Below are positions 8,801-20,800 of a DNA stretch of 64,000 bases, in pieces; within the stretch, counting starts at the first letter, position 1, and every line of letters begins with the position of its first letter. The position numbers and the translations under genes are program-made. The DNA comes from Heliocidaris erythrogramma. Its lineage: Eukaryota; Echinodermata; Echinoidea; Camarodonta; Echinometridae. The stretch is taken from positions 54,154,643 through 54,218,642 of the forward strand of contig CM046853.1 in assembly GCA_025617745.1 (NCBI GenBank), written 5' to 3'. The notes below the pieces were generated by a model. That model was given only the letters and a program-made list of their open reading frames with translations. It had not been told where the DNA came from and ran no database searches.

Positions 8801-11355
8801 ACGATTCGCGAGGGATGAGAAAGTCGATAATATAGTGAAGTCCAGCGTTCAGAGAATTTTTTTCTCTGAATGTGTCGTGACAACGGAGCCGTAAACCATT
8901 CTTGCGCAGTTTGTGCGTAGTTCTCGCAATGTTACATTGCGAGGTGAAGTACTGCCAAATTATGGCCAATTCACAATACACATACATGAAGAACAAGCGA
9001 CTAAAATGCGAAAAACACAAGAAATGATGAGATGAACTTCATTGCTTTTGTGAGGCATGCACAAGACATTCTCCAACAGAATCTATTTGGGGTTTCACAA
9101 AGAACTTGAACTTTATTTTAATATCCAATAACAATACCAAACATGAAACAAAATGTAAACAAATTTAAATATACAGAGTTAAGGATAGAAAGGAACCAGA
9201 AAATAGCATGAATGCTAATCGAGTCTGGTACCTTTAAACATTGGGAAACATAGTTTGGAAATAGTATAAACAACAAAAAATGTAATGGCTAATATGAAGA
9301 GGATTATAAACAAAACTATAATACAAATATATTGGATGAAAGTTCAATAAACATTGTTGGGTAATAGAATAAACAACGGAAAATGTAATGGTAAATATGA
9401 AGAAGATTATAAACAACATTATAAAATAAATATAAGAGGATGAAAGGTCAGTATGAAATATCTGTTTAATCAGATACTTAATAATTTAGAAGTTTATATC
9501 AGTCATTCATTTAAAAGGTATTCAACTAGCGTTTTTCTAAAGCAAGATATGGATGGCTTTGTCCGCACAGCAAGGGGTAGATCATTCCACACCAAACTAC
9601 CTACACATATGAAATTGAAAATTTTCCTTCGGGCGTTTTGACCTATATTCAAGTTATTTTTTTCCTTTTGCCTTGTCCGATAATTATGCTGAATAAAAGA
9701 GCACTATTGGATGATTGAATGTGGTAACATTCCATTTACAAGTTCATACATAAAACTACAAATGCAAAGTTTGTGCAATTGGTATACATTTAAAATTTTT
9801 AACTTTTTAAATAATGGTTTTGAGTGAGTCATGATTGAACCAAATGTGATAGCGAGTAGAGCCATTTTTTGACTTAACAGTATACATTTTAGATTCGTTT
9901 CATAAGTGATACCCCATACTTCAATACCATATGTGACATGAGGTTGCACCAAAGTTTTATACAGTAAAATCAAAATTTTCTGGGGCACAAAATTTCTGAT
10001 CTAAAAAAAATGCCAATTTTCTTTCTGATAATTTGTTTACCTTCTCAATATGGTTTTTCCATGTTAAGTATTTATCGACGTTCAAACCTACAAACGATGC
10101 AACATCAACTGCATTTATAATGGTATCTGCTATTGCCAGCATTCCTTTCATTTCAAATGTTTTTTCGAATTCCACTGATAAGCATATAATTTGTTTTTGA
10201 TAAATTGATTGTAAGCTTATTTGCATTACACCAACTTGATACCTTTTTGAGATGTGTATTAACTTCATCCATATCAATAGTAGACTGTTCAACGTATGAA
10301 AAATGTTAGAATCATCAGCAAAGAGTCTAAAACTAAAGTAATGTGTACAGTCTGGCAAATCGTCGATATAGATTAAAAAGAGTAGAAATCGATGTGCGCA
10401 CGCGATCCCAAGTTTCTTTGTGGACAAAATTTTATTGGCCTATTTTAGTCTAAGACATCGGCGGTATGTAAACAACACGCGATCGCGAAAAAAAATCGGC
10501 GGTGATTTCTTCGGTTTTGGACATGATTTTGACTTTGGATTTTGCTGGAAATATCAAAAGTTCTTCCTAACGGCCATTTGAGGTAGGAGTGAGATTTTTG
10601 AGAGCTGAATTTGAAACTGAAAGAAAGTATTTTAAAGGGAGCGACAAGTCGCAATCTATGGGCGCTTTTACAGTTGGCTGCTCCTTTCTCTGGATCAAAG
10701 TTCAAAGCGACTTCAATTTATCGGGCGCAGCTAATAAAAGTTCACACATTGACCGAAATTTGAGTAAACAAGATCGCGCGTTATTTATTCCAGTATTTAA
10801 ATCTCATTGGTCGGTTGCGTATGGAGGGATTCGAGTTAACGATCACGCGAGGAATCCGGCAATAACATTCCTTCGGTAGCGCACGACTGGACCTGATTGT
10901 ATCCGAATTTCCCCCGAGTCAGGCCAACTGGTCAGGCCCATGGATTACAACTTGCCACTCCCTTTAAAATTAAATATTTATCTTATTTTCCCCCCATACC
11001 TTAGCCGCGCTTTAGTACATGCGACAGAAAATACCAACTATTTTTGCATGCATATATCGTAGTAGACCGAAAGCTTCAGTCTCTGTTCGTCGGGTGTTCC
11101 ACTGGACTACGTCTTGCTTCACTACACCTCCTTACATAGACTGAAGTTCGTCTCTCACTCTGTACCAGGGACTAAGGACGAATTTTCATTTTCCAATAAA
11201 TACATTATTTTATTAAAATAAACAACTCAGAATGAGAACAACGGTAATATAATATGCTTGAATAAATTTCTTACCCCAAATTCCTCGTCTGGTACACGAA
11301 TCTGATCATTTGAAGCATGGAAGTTGCACGTCAGTAGCGAGTCGCTGACAGCCAT
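5893..11355 (-). CDS. PUS7: PUS7-type pseudouridine synthase, 5' part only (five exons)
   Basis: PUS7 is a TruD-family enzyme that converts uridine to pseudouridine in tRNAs and mRNAs. Exons in transcript order: 11355-11275, 8468-7918, 7457-7370, 6967-6869, 6019-5893; all have AG/GT borders and agreeing phases (0,2,0,0,1). They encode about 315 residues. Matches to human PUS7, from memory: DVGIIEYMCDHEGVSGILKQR followed by YRDFLVNEID (human [30 protein letters not shown]), and EQRTKVHQAIRHLFPKLD (human EKRTIIHQAIKSLFPGL). The first about 180 residues are Ser/Glu-rich and probably disordered. The catalytic TruD core should follow the donor at 5892, but no candidate exons were found between 1 and 5892. 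The 27-residue first exon (MAVSDSLLTCNF...) is less certain: exon 2 also begins exactly with ATG. Confidence 0.85.
7918..8468 (-). CDS. PUS7: PUS7 exon 2, alternative start exon
   Basis: The acceptor TTTAAAG abuts ATG directly, so translation may begin here (MADSTTGKRDASQLKDE) or read in phase from the 27-codon exon at 11355-11275. The exon is 551 nt and ends two bases into an Arg codon before GTAAGG. It is rich in Ser, Glu and Asp with KRLRS and SSKRSQKS basic patches, possible nuclear-localisation signals. The conserved part of the family starts only in its last about 30 codons (LVGLKETDVGIIEYMCDHEG). Confidence 0.8.
9100..10386 (-). mobile_element. 5'-truncated LINE with reverse-transcriptase remnant
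   Basis: The minus strand shows reverse-transcriptase pieces: IYIDDLPDCTHYFSFRLFAD followed by DSN (the F/Y-ADD catalytic box) near 10350, then WKNHIEKVNKLSERK, LYKTLVQPHVTYGIEVWG, and finally the C-terminal LINE signature VWNDLPLAVRTKPSISCFRK with a stop at 9503-9505. The pieces lie in more than one frame, so the copy is dead. Downstream, the 3' UTR contains a tandem duplication of about 120 bp (9231-9440). It lies in PUS7 intron 1 and its 5' side is cut by the repeat that begins near 10387. Confidence 0.8.
10387..11043. repeat. Older interspersed repeat, copy 1, interrupted by a TTAA element
   Basis: Sequence on both sides of 10636-10963 matches 18533-18836: shared words include TAGTCTAAGACATCGGC, CAACACGCGATCGCGAAA, TCTTCCTAACGGCCATTTGA and ATGCGACAGAAAATACCAAC. 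The order is unchanged once the 328-bp insert is removed. No coding potential. Confidence 0.8.
10636..10963 (+). mobile_element. TTAA-flanked MITE, family 1, copy A (328 bp)
   Basis: Flanked by TTAA at 10632-10635 and 10964-10967. The inverted ends begin AGGGAGCGACAAGTCGCAAT and AGGGAGTGGCAAGTTGTAAT. It matches 31912-32239 in reverse orientation and at identical length. TTAA duplication is the signature of piggyBac-superfamily transposition, although the ends do not start with the usual CCC. The empty counterpart of this insertion site is visible near 18770. Confidence 0.88.
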
Positions 11356-11470
11356 TCTTGGTTATAATCACATGACCCGGAAGTAGGCCTAGTCGGAAGC
11401 GTATAGAGATTGTGTAGTAAAACGCAGCGAATACTCAGTCAGTCAGTGCGAAGGGAGTTCAAACCAGAGT
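11356..11470 (-). promoter_or_regulatory. Probable PUS7 promoter / 5' UTR, possibly bidirectional
   Basis: Just upstream of the minus-strand ATG lie an E-box-like CACATGACC and an ETS-type CCGGAAGTAG, in a locally CpG-containing segment. On the plus strand the same block ends CCAGA followed by a strong donor (GTAAGT at 11469), which could be the first exon of a divergent transcript. No TATA box is evident. Inferred from motifs only. Confidence 0.45.
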
Positions 11471-12233
11471 AAGTCCGAAATTTTGTTAATTATCTGTATA
11501 TTTTTCGGGTTTTTTTATGATGTATTGAAATATGAGAACCCTAGCACCATCTATGCGAAATTTTAGAGAAAGGGGATGGCTTATAGGGATGGAAAATCAG
11601 ATCCCCCTTTTTGGGGGGATTTCCTCATAGGCCATGTATTGTAAGATCCCCTTATCTACCGCGAAGGTTGGGTAGCCGTCTGTGTAGGAGGAGAAGGTAA
11701 AAATAAAATATTAAAGACTCCTCCGAAACAGACGGTTTTCAGCTGTCTAATATCGTAGTGGTCAATATGTAGCTATGTTACACCAATTTTTTTTTTTTAT
11801 CAAATATGGGCAAACCATACATCATATTAAAGGTCTTGGCGAGACAAATCCAGTGGTGAAGAGATAATTGAAATTGGATGTTTCGTTACTGAGTTATGGC
11901 TTGTTGAATGTAGCACTCAACCTTATGTCTTCTGCGGCAATTTATGGAGAACTGCTTCTCCTTACTCTATTACCCCCCTATGCAGGTTTTCCGAACAAAA
12001 AAATATGGTGTTATACACCAAAATGAAGCTGTTTCTATAAGGCATGTAGAGACAAAACAATATTACTATAGCAAGTTCCCAATAGAAGCTGTATCACTTA
12101 CAATTCAAGTTACCGGAGGGAAAAGTGAGCTCCAAATCTGATCAAGATTAGGATTTTCAATGAAACATACAAATGTGAATTTTTATAATCCATGCATTCT
12201 TTTTCCTTTGATTATTCCGCACTTAATCTCATA

Positions 12234-12396
12234 CAGTCAACCTTCCCGAAGTCAAATCAGTTGGGACTCAAGAAAAAAGCTTCGACTTAAAAAGGGTTAA
12301 AAACAATAGAATCTAAAGAGAAGATCGACTTTTAAAAGGCCTTTGACTTAGACAATTATTTGAATTATGTGAGTTTGACTTGGGCAAGGTTAACTG
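12234..12396. mobile_element. Small pogo/Tigger-like MITE (163 bp)
   Basis: TA-flanked; starts CAGTCAACCTTCCCGAAGTC and ends with the inverse GACTTGGGCAAGGTTAACTG. Same terminal type as the 715-bp element at 57084-57798. Interior repeats of GACTT-type words add to the fold-back potential. Confidence 0.75.
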
Positions 12397-12699
12397 TACT
12401 TGATTTTAACTTATTCCATTGTTTTTCATCCAGTTTTTTTTTTCATTCACAGTTACCGAGGAAGACTCCAAAAAGTCGAGTGGTAATAATTTGAAAATAA
12501 AATAAAAGTTATCACAGGTAGGGGGGAAAGCAAGACAAGAAAAAAAAAAAAAAAAAAAAAAAAATTAATCAAAATTATTTTCCATTAATCAAGAGATTTT
12601 CGTCTCATCAAATTAGCAACATTAAATTTGATACTTAAGAACCTTGTTAATAACTCAAATATTATATTGATAACAAGAACATATTCATAGGCTTTAAAC

Positions 12700-12822
12700 C
12701 AGTGGCAGTGAAGGATCCAGGGGGTGGGGTGGGGGGGGGGGGGTTTCTGTCATAGAATTGGGCCAAAAATACATTGAAATTTGGCCCTCCGCTCCAATTT
12801 TCAAATCCTGGATCCACTGCTG
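12700..12822. mobile_element. Short hAT-like MITE with GGATCCAGG ends
   Basis: Left end CAGTGGCAGTGAAGGATCCA; right end, inverted, CAGCAGTGGATCCAGGATTT. A fragment with the related word GGGGCGGATCCAGGATTTAG occurs at about 15861. I see no clean 8-bp target duplication, so superfamily assignment is weak. A G-rich tract lies inside. Confidence 0.5.
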
Positions 12823-15393
12823 GATAATATCATAATGGCCTGAAAATATTGTAAAATTACATTTCCAATTCAAATCATAATATTAATAATTAATTATAAT
12901 TAACTTTAATTTTATTATAGTTTATACATCAATTAGGCATAGGCCCCTATGCCAATGTTCTGATTAGGGCCTAACATTAATATTATTTTAAATATATTAA
13001 TAATGAATAATAATAATAAATAATAATAATAATTAACCTCTCTAAATTAAATAGACTAATGAATAATTTATAATTCATGACATAAGTTTGGCAACAAACA
13101 TACATGCATGCATGCATACATGCATTTGTAAACATTTGTAGTACTTCGAAGGCGAAACCCAACATCTTCTTCATCATAATATAATTAAACTCAAGACAAG
13201 ATTGAATTGAATTGAATTTGAATTCATTGCCGAATTAGAACTTGGACTTTGTCTAGAATTTAAAGATCTGAAACAATAACTAGACTCTATTCTAGAGTAG
13301 ACTAGAGTAATTCTAAATATAATTATAAATATATATAATATTGCATTCAGGAAAAATACTGTTACGGTGACACATTTTAAATTGGAAGGAAAAAAAATGT
13401 TTTGCAAGTACTGAGCAAAGAAAACTTATTTTTGAAAAGATCATTGTGGAAATCAATTGCAAAAACGGCAGGGTAATGAAGTAAACGGTACAACACGTAC
13501 ATCGTATAGGCTTGCACGTACAGTATAGGTACGGTGGCCTTGAAATATAGGAACCTGCGAACCTCCCGAAAATGCCCGAGAGATCTCCTGACACCGACTA
13601 GTTTACCCCAGTTGCGACAAAATGCGACAGGTTTTTACTGTAAATGCAAGTGGTTTCTAGGTTAAAAACATCCACAAAAATCAAATAAAGACCGGTTTTT
13701 TAAAAACCCCTGAGATCTTATCATAGAAAACAGGGTCCAAAGTCACAAAATCGATGCATTTTTTTCCAAACTTGCCAAAATACACGATTTCTAGGGGGAA
13801 AACGAACTGGTCGTCAAGTTTTGACTGGTCATTTCGCATGTATAACATGTGTATATGAAATGACGAAAATATCTCTTCAAAATGACGTCATATAACGAGG
13901 CTAGAGAGAAAAAACAACCCGGAAGCAGAAATAATTTGGGGTCACTTTATTCAAGATGGCGACTCGCATGAGACACTTTGTGTAATGTGGAGCTCCGCGA
14001 TAATGTCATCAAATGCAAGTTTCCCGATCATTTTGATGAACCAAATTAAACTTTTTGTTTTTAGTAATATATAGTGCATTTTATTGATATTTTTAAAAAA
14101 AATTTAATGCTAAAAATATAGCCACAGTGCTTCGATGAAAATTGACATTTTAACACGTCGGCAGAATAGGAAATGTGTTAAGTGCGACCCCGTTGACATC
14201 GCTACAATATGACCACTTCGTGGTGTGAATACGACCACTATTCCGATTCATGGTGTGCCCCCACGCATGTTTTTTGGGCAAACTTTTGTAGCCTAAATTT
14301 TATGAATGCTGGAATTCTCAAATCGTCAAATCATTGACGAATGACGTGCCTGCGAATCTGGAGGCTGGAGCTGACAGTGTATGACTCTGAGTATAGTCAT
14401 GTATACTGACATGATGGAGCCGACTAAATTAATAAGTCAAGGCCAATGTATGAACTACCTACATGTAATGACGGCACGCTGATCTTGTTGTGTCTTTGTG
14501 AATGTGATTGACAACCCCCCCCCCCCCCCCCCCAAACAACACATCAACTCCAATAGATGGGGCAATGACTAACTTTGATCTAGATTTTTTTCCCATTCAA
14601 CCTGAGGACCACCATATTTCTTACTTTAAAATAGATGATATGGTGGTTCATGTCAAAATGTAGAAAAGAACATAGGAGTAGGAGAGTCCAACTTTATACA
14701 AACTTTCATCGAAATCAGGTCTAAAACTCACTCTAAATCTAATTTTGACTTGCTGTGGTTGTCCGCGAGAATTCTGTGCAGCAGTATCTCATGGCCTTTG
14801 TAGGCTTTGCAAAATAAGCTGTAGAAAATTGCAGCGCTAAACAAGCTGTTTCCAAAATACTCGGAGCACAGGTAAAGTGAATTACAAATTTTTAAAAAGT
14901 TTAATTTTACAGACTACAAATGTAGATTTTTTTTTTACACGTGCTCTCGTTCTCAAAGATGTTTACCTTCAATTCACCAGCTATATTATACGTTGCGGGG
15001 GAAACTCACATTGGGCATTCCATATGATTTTTTTTATCAGTTTGATATTATAAATAATTCACTTTATTTTAACTGACATAATTATTTATATTAGAGTCTA
15101 AGTGAGTAAGTGAATGTTTTAACTTTAGATCTAGACCTAAGTTAGATCTAAAGTTAGAATCTATATTAATCTCGTCTTAGACCTACCCAACAAAATAATG
15201 AACTATTCCAATATAGTTTTTTCATCTAGTAATTGACATTTTTTCGTTTTTATATCAAAATTCATGCATATATATAATTACAAACCTCTAGTTATAAATT
15301 TTATTGGTCAATTAGCACAACGCAACAATATTTGCTTCATACTACATAAATGCATTCTATAACACTATAATAGTGTTCCCTATTACTCGTAGT

Positions 15394-15518
15394 GTCAGGA
15401 TGGCCGAGCGGTCTAAGGCGCCAGACTCAAGGTAAATAACCTTATCTCGAATATGAGATAACACTATGGGTGTTCTGGTCTCCATATGGAGGCGTGGGTT
15501 CGAATCCCACTCCTGACA
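15394..15518 (+). tRNA. tRNA-Leu(CAA) with a 41-nt intron
   Basis: The 5' half GTCAGGATGGCCGAGCGGTC pairs its first seven bases with TCCTGAC at 15511-15517; A15518 is the discriminator. The anticodon arm is CCAGA-CTCAAG...T-TCTGG, with anticodon CAA at 15428-15430. The intron, 15432-15472, begins one base after the anticodon, as in eukaryotic tRNA-Leu(CAA) genes. It carries a perfect 7-bp hairpin (TTATCTC/GAGATAA). Internal promoters are visible: A box TGGCCGAGCGG and B box GGTTCGAATCC (15498-15508). The long variable arm GGTCTCCATATGGAGGC is typical of Leu. All paired stems are intact, so it is probably functional. Confidence 0.96.
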
Positions 15519-15522
15519 TGAC

Positions 15523-15535
15523 TTTTTTTTTTTTT
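15523..15535 (+). terminator. RNA polymerase III terminator of tRNA-Leu
   Basis: A run of about 13 T residues begins a few bases past the tRNA discriminator base. This is a strong Pol III stop signal and supports an active gene. Confidence 0.9.
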
Positions 15536-17788
15536 GTTATCGGAGAATCTCGTCTTAATAGAATAAGAAACAATGTCGCGTTATAGAATGAATGGAAACT
15601 GTTAATTATGTTCATCTTACTGAGTTCTTTTGTGTTTTCTGTTAATTTTTATTAAACGTACCAGTAAGCCTATGTTCAAAAAAGGCATTAAAGAAAAAAG
15701 AAACAAGCGAAAACACTCCTGGCAAGAGGAAGTGAAATAAGACAAAGATGGATAGAAGAAAGAAAAGAATTACGACGGAAACAATAAAGGGGACACGGGG
15801 GCATAGACAAATAAAGGGGGTGTAATACAAACACTTGATGGAAAAGATTGGTATCATGCAGGGGCGGATCCAGGATTTAGTAAAAGAGGGGGCACAATAA
15901 TGGTTTGGGGGGGGGGGGGGGGTAGGGACAAAAAAAATTTTTCGCCAAACCTTGAAAAACATTCAAAAATCGCTCAGTAAGGGGTTATGGAGTCCTGTTT
16001 CCCCCTTTCTTCTTCTTTCCTTCCTCCTTTCTTCTTCTTCTTTTTCTTTTCCCCTCTTTTTTCTTTTTTTTTTGCCGCCAATAGGGGGGGCCGCGGCCGA
16101 TTCGGCCCCCCCCCTGGATCCCCTGGGTGTTTTCCTATAAGCTTCGGAATAATGAACCCTACTTCATTCTGAGAATTATGAACCCTTCTTTATTTCCTGA
16201 AATATGAACCATAATTCTCATTTTCGGAATGTCACTATGAACTCTATTTCATTTTCGAAATTATGACCTTCGGATAAACGAACCTTTGGACCAAAGTTCG
16301 GAATTATGAAGCTTCAGATTGATGCAATAAAATGTTCGGAACTTTGTATGAACCCTCTTTTTATTTTCGGAATTATGAACCCCCTGGTGAGGGATTTTTG
16401 TGTTTCAGAATTTTAAAAATGGAATCTTTGGAAAAACGAGTGCCCCCCCCCCCCCCGATCTTTTGTCCCTTGCCTTATGTGCCTTTTGTAAGCATAGGCC
16501 TATCTCCCAATACTCTTTTTAATATGTTGGAGCCAGTTTGTTTAACCCATTGCCTACGGGAACTGGGTGATCCCTGTGTTAAGCCTATATGGGAATCAGT
16601 AGTAATCGGGTTAATACACTTCCTGGTTATGTTCAGACGTGTACAACCCTTTTTAAGTTTAAAAAACTATGCAAAACTTAATCTCACTCAGTGGAATGAT
16701 AAAAATTACTATTCAAATACATGTATGTACATTTCCTTTTTTTTTTGTAATTTACCATGTTACCTATATTTTGTAGTTTCGTGTAGAATGACTGCAGGGT
16801 GCCTTTGGCATGTTTGGAAAGCACTAACTGAACATGCTAACCCTGCAGTATAACGGTAAAGAAGACAAATATATATATATATATATATATTGTGGTGGCG
16901 GACTGAACTACCTCAAGCACCCTGGCCCTGTAAACGTCTGATATGATGATAAAACTTACATTTTGTCAACCTTCTAGAGGCGGGAATGGAACCGTCAATA
17001 AAAGAGTTACTGAATTACGCTTTCGGTCATTTTCTTTTCCGTTGTTGTTTATTCCATCTTTTTAAGCGGATCTTTGCAACCGGGTCATGGACTGAAAGGG
17101 GAAATACAGCTTTGCTTGTTGAGAAAAGACATGCACAGACAGGCTAGGAAAGCTGTATTTGGCTTATATAGTTATACTAAATTGGTGCACTGATGGAACA
17201 AAGCGGCACGCCGAAAAAGAGGATAAGAACGGGACGCCATTCAAGTTTTTGTTATCATTATAGGCCGTAAGAACACATTAGACACGAGGGTTCCCTCAGG
17301 AGAAGTAGGTCTTCTTATTCTTTAGCATGAGCGATATTTTGCTCATAGTGTGTATAGCGAGAGTCGCAGGCCAGGAGGGGCAGGCATCAAGCAGTCTAGA
17401 AAAAGCATACATAGGCTATAAAAAAATAAATAAAAGAAACGAACTCACAAAAGATGAGGCTTATAAATACACACATTTATCTGTCGTCTGTTTTTGTCAA
17501 AATGGGTATTATGAAGTAACTCAACTGCACAACAGTTGAAGAATGGGCTAGCTACCTGGTAGCCTTTCTGACGCAGGAGGGCCCATTTCTATGTGCTCCG
17601 ACCATACGGTAATGAACTCCCCCCCCCCCCCCCCCCCCCCCCCCCCGGGTCGCCTCCAGTTCAACTTCTCCATCATCACCCAAGAGAATGTCACCGACAA
17701 TTTGGTCAAAAGTTAGTTAAAAGTAGCTTGAAAATCAGAATCTAGCTTTTCAAAATATTCAGCATACAAAACTAGCCATGGATGCCCC
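15536..17788. other. Intergenic region with repeats between tRNA-Leu and IPO9
   Basis: Holds a GGGGCGGATCCAGG-type repeat end (about 15861), poly(G) at 15902-15922, a degenerate repeat built from CGGAATTATGAACCC-like words (16140-16450; related words at 55915-56030), a small TTAA element, a (TA)n tract at 16867-16890 and poly(C) at 17619-17646. No gene seen. Confidence 0.55.
16546..16610 (+). mobile_element. Very short TTAA-flanked element, family 2, copy A (65 bp)
   Basis: TTAA at 16542-16545 and 16611-16614; starts CCCATTGCCTACGGG and ends TCGGG. Shares GTCCCTGT-like and TTAAGCCTAT...GGGAA words plus TCAGTAGTAA with 56839-56909, in the same order. The CCC...GGG ends and TTAA flanks match the piggyBac pattern. 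Confidence 0.6.
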
Positions 17789-17881
17789 AACCAGGCCCCA
17801 ACCTCATTTCCGGTCGATGGCGCGCGCAAATTGACGAGCGAGCGCCGCGCGCAAACTGATTGAATGAAGTAAGAAATCATC
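17789..17881 (+). promoter_or_regulatory. Probable IPO9 promoter / 5' UTR
   Basis: A CpG-rich block (GGCGCGCGC, CGAGCGAGCGCCGCGCGC) with an ETS-type TTTCCGGTCG sits directly before the IPO9 start codon, in otherwise AT-rich DNA. This is typical of housekeeping promoters. No TATA box seen. Confidence 0.6.
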
Positions 17882-20800
17882 ATGGCTGTCAGCGAAGCAG
17901 AAGCGAGTAACACTGTCAGAAATGCTCTGCTTGAGAGCCTTACTGCTATACTTTCACCTCAACAAGAGATCAGGCAGCAAGGGGAAGAGCAGCTCAAGCT
18001 TCTAGAAGTAACTGAAGGTTAGTACATTTCTCTTGACAAGCTTGATGATCTTTTTTATAAAACGCCCTTTATCTCATAGTGTGATCGTGTAGTCCCAAGT
18101 GCTAAGTTTGATGTTAGTTACAATTGTGCATTTATGTGTAACTGTGATTGTGAATGTGAGTGTGACCACTCATAGGTACATTCCTATACTTCGTGTGTAT
18201 AATGTAGGCAGTCATACACCTCATCTTTTTAAAACACCACTGCACAAAAGTCACCAATATTCACTCAAAATCGGCATTTAATTTTCAAAAACCGACCCCA
18301 AAATATCCAAGAAATACAATAAATTCAACTCACCAATGTTGGAAAAGATATTTACAAAAATGAAATCCGCAATTTACTGTTGATTCTCGCGAAACGAGCT
18401 ATCGGAGTCATTGTGTACATTTCCTGGTCGCCGCGGGCGCTGACATCTCCCCAAAAGAGTTTTGTCCTCAAAAATTTGGTCCCTATGGCGTACACGGAAA
18501 AGTTCCGATTTTCTGTGTGCGCGATCGTAAAGATCGATGTGCCCTTGCGATCCCGAGTTTCTTCGTGGACAAAAATTATATTGGCCGATTTTAGTCTAAG
18601 ACATCGGCAGTTTGTAAACAACACGCGATCGCGAAACAAATCGGCGGGGATTTCTCCGGTTTTGGACAAGATTTTGACTTTGGATTTTGCTGTAAATATC
18701 AAAAGTTCTTCCTAACGGCCATTTGAGGTAGGAGTGAGATTTTTAAGGGCTGAATTTGAAAGCAAGTATTTAAAATATTTATCTTATTTCCCCCCCCCAT
18801 ACCTTTAGTACATGCGACAGAAAATACCAACTATTTTACAGAAATGTACCCGGGAGTGAGTGTGACATGTGCTGTGTCCACTCCCACACCAAGTAATAGT
18901 GGTCGTATTTTAGCCATACAGGCTTGACGTTTTATAAAATTTGACATTGAAAAAATTGAAATTGAACATCAAGCCACACATCACATGGGAAGCAGTCTTC
19001 TGTGCGGATAGACAAGTAAGCAAAACAATCGGTGGGCAAGGTTTAATGCCAAGTTGACATGGTCAAGATTCATCCATTTCAACGTATGGTCAGACGGTGT
19101 GGTGAACCTTGCAAACCACCTTCAGAGTTTGCTAAACTCTTCCTCTTCCATTTCAACGATCGGATCATGAGAAACATGAAAAAATTACAATTTATGGCGA
19201 CATCGATGTGGATACTTAGTTAGGTGAGCTTTCGATGTGCGATTAGCATTACAAACTGCGATATCGGCACATAATGTGCGCTGAAAACTACAAGGCGGTG
19301 CAACGCTGAGCGGTTCTGACACGGCATACTAAAATTAATTGTGTTAAATATGTCGCACGCATATATACTGCCGTCTATGCATGAGACGATGGGAGATACC
19401 CAAAAACTTGGTCTATATCGCGCATGAGAAAATTTATGCTTTCATACGTTTGTGCGCTACGTCGTGGCATGTGGACTGAACCAGAACTAACTGACAGTAC
19501 ATTACTGATTTTATTTTGGGAATTATTTTTTCCAACATCGGTGAGTTGAATTTATTGTATTTTATTTACATGTTGGTGTCGGTATTTGTAAATCAAATGC
19601 CGATTTTGAGTGAATGATGGTGAATTTTGTGCAGTGGTGTTTGTCTATGTCTGAGTGTGCACATGAAGTATAGAAAAGTCGCTATGTGTGGTTGTGATAT
19701 AACCTTGTACTCCTGAACCTATTGTCGATGGTGGAAAAACATAATTGCTGCCCCCTACTGCTGTACTACCGCATACAACGATGAACAAATGCATATTTCT
19801 TCTCTCCACAAGGAGAGGGTAGCACAAAGCCAGAACACTTTGCCCCTAGCCAAAAAATTATAAATGAAGGCAGAAGGCCAAATTTTTATACTTTAAATTT
19901 CCAAATTTCCTGAATTTATGGTGAAGCTGGTCACCATAAGAGATGGAATTTCCCAGACAACTTACTGGTTAGTGAGATTTTACTATTATGTTTTCGTGTT
20001 GTCCGTCTGTCCGTCCGTCTGTCCAGCTTTCTTGTTCTCGCGATAATTCAAGAACCACATGAGGCATGAACTTCAAACTTGCTGCTACTATGTATCACCA
20101 TAGGAAGATGATCTGATTAGATTTTGTATGTATGTCAAAGGTCAAATGTTGCAGCTGTTAGTCCCAAACAACCTATAGGTTGTCTAAGGACCAGGCACAG
20201 TCTTGTCCAAATATACTATAAGTGTTTGTGTGAAGCCATAAGAGTAAGTTGACCAGTTTTATTGCACCTTGTACCTGTTATAAAGTCCTCTATAGTGATT
20301 AATGCTTTAATATCTTTTTTTCTTTTTTCATATGCAGAATTTGGTGTTTTCCTTGCTGAACTGACCCTGGATAAGAACGGTGCACTTGCCATTCGGCAGG
20401 TAAATATGAATCAAATATTTCTTTGTTTGGCAATGGGCACATGTTTTTTATGAGACTCTCTTAGACATCGGTCTAGCTTTGTGAAAACTTTTTTTTCATT
20501 TGCATTTATTATGTTGCAGTGAGAGTCGTAGAATATTAGTTTTCCACAAATATATACCGGTAGCTGTCTGCTTTTAAACTGTGTTTCATCATGTTTTTTA
20601 AAAACAGATATAGAAATAGGACTAAATTGCTCAGTTTTAGATGAAGTTTTCTATGACCTTCTTAATTTCTTTCTTTCTAAAAATGTAGGCAACTGAGAAA
20701 CCTCTTCTTACATTCTGAAATTCAGTTGCACAGATTGCTTACAAGACTGAGTTGTATCATCAAATTATGTAACCCTGCACACAAGCCTGCCAATTTTTGT

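Larger units (their letters stand above)
11471..15393. other. Intergenic, repeat-rich, no protein gene found
   Basis: Contains a hairpin with GCCGTCTGTGTAGGAGGAG at 11674-11692 and its imperfect inverse at 11717-11735, a small pogo-like MITE, a poly(A) tract at 12538-12564, a hAT-like miniature element, AT-rich trinucleotide runs near 12965-13040 and a poly(C) run at 14513-14534. Short open frames here are AT-rich and lack splice or homology support. Confidence 0.55.

Noticed and set aside
10445-10879. Open frames of 86-96 codons
   Set aside because: They run across the boundary of a TTAA element and its host repeat, and the same frame recurs in the intronic element copy at 31996-32217. Repeat sequence, not a gene.
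18352-18715. Overlapping frames of over 110 codons on both strands
   Set aside because: They lie in an interspersed repeat also present at 10387-11043, where the frames are interrupted differently.
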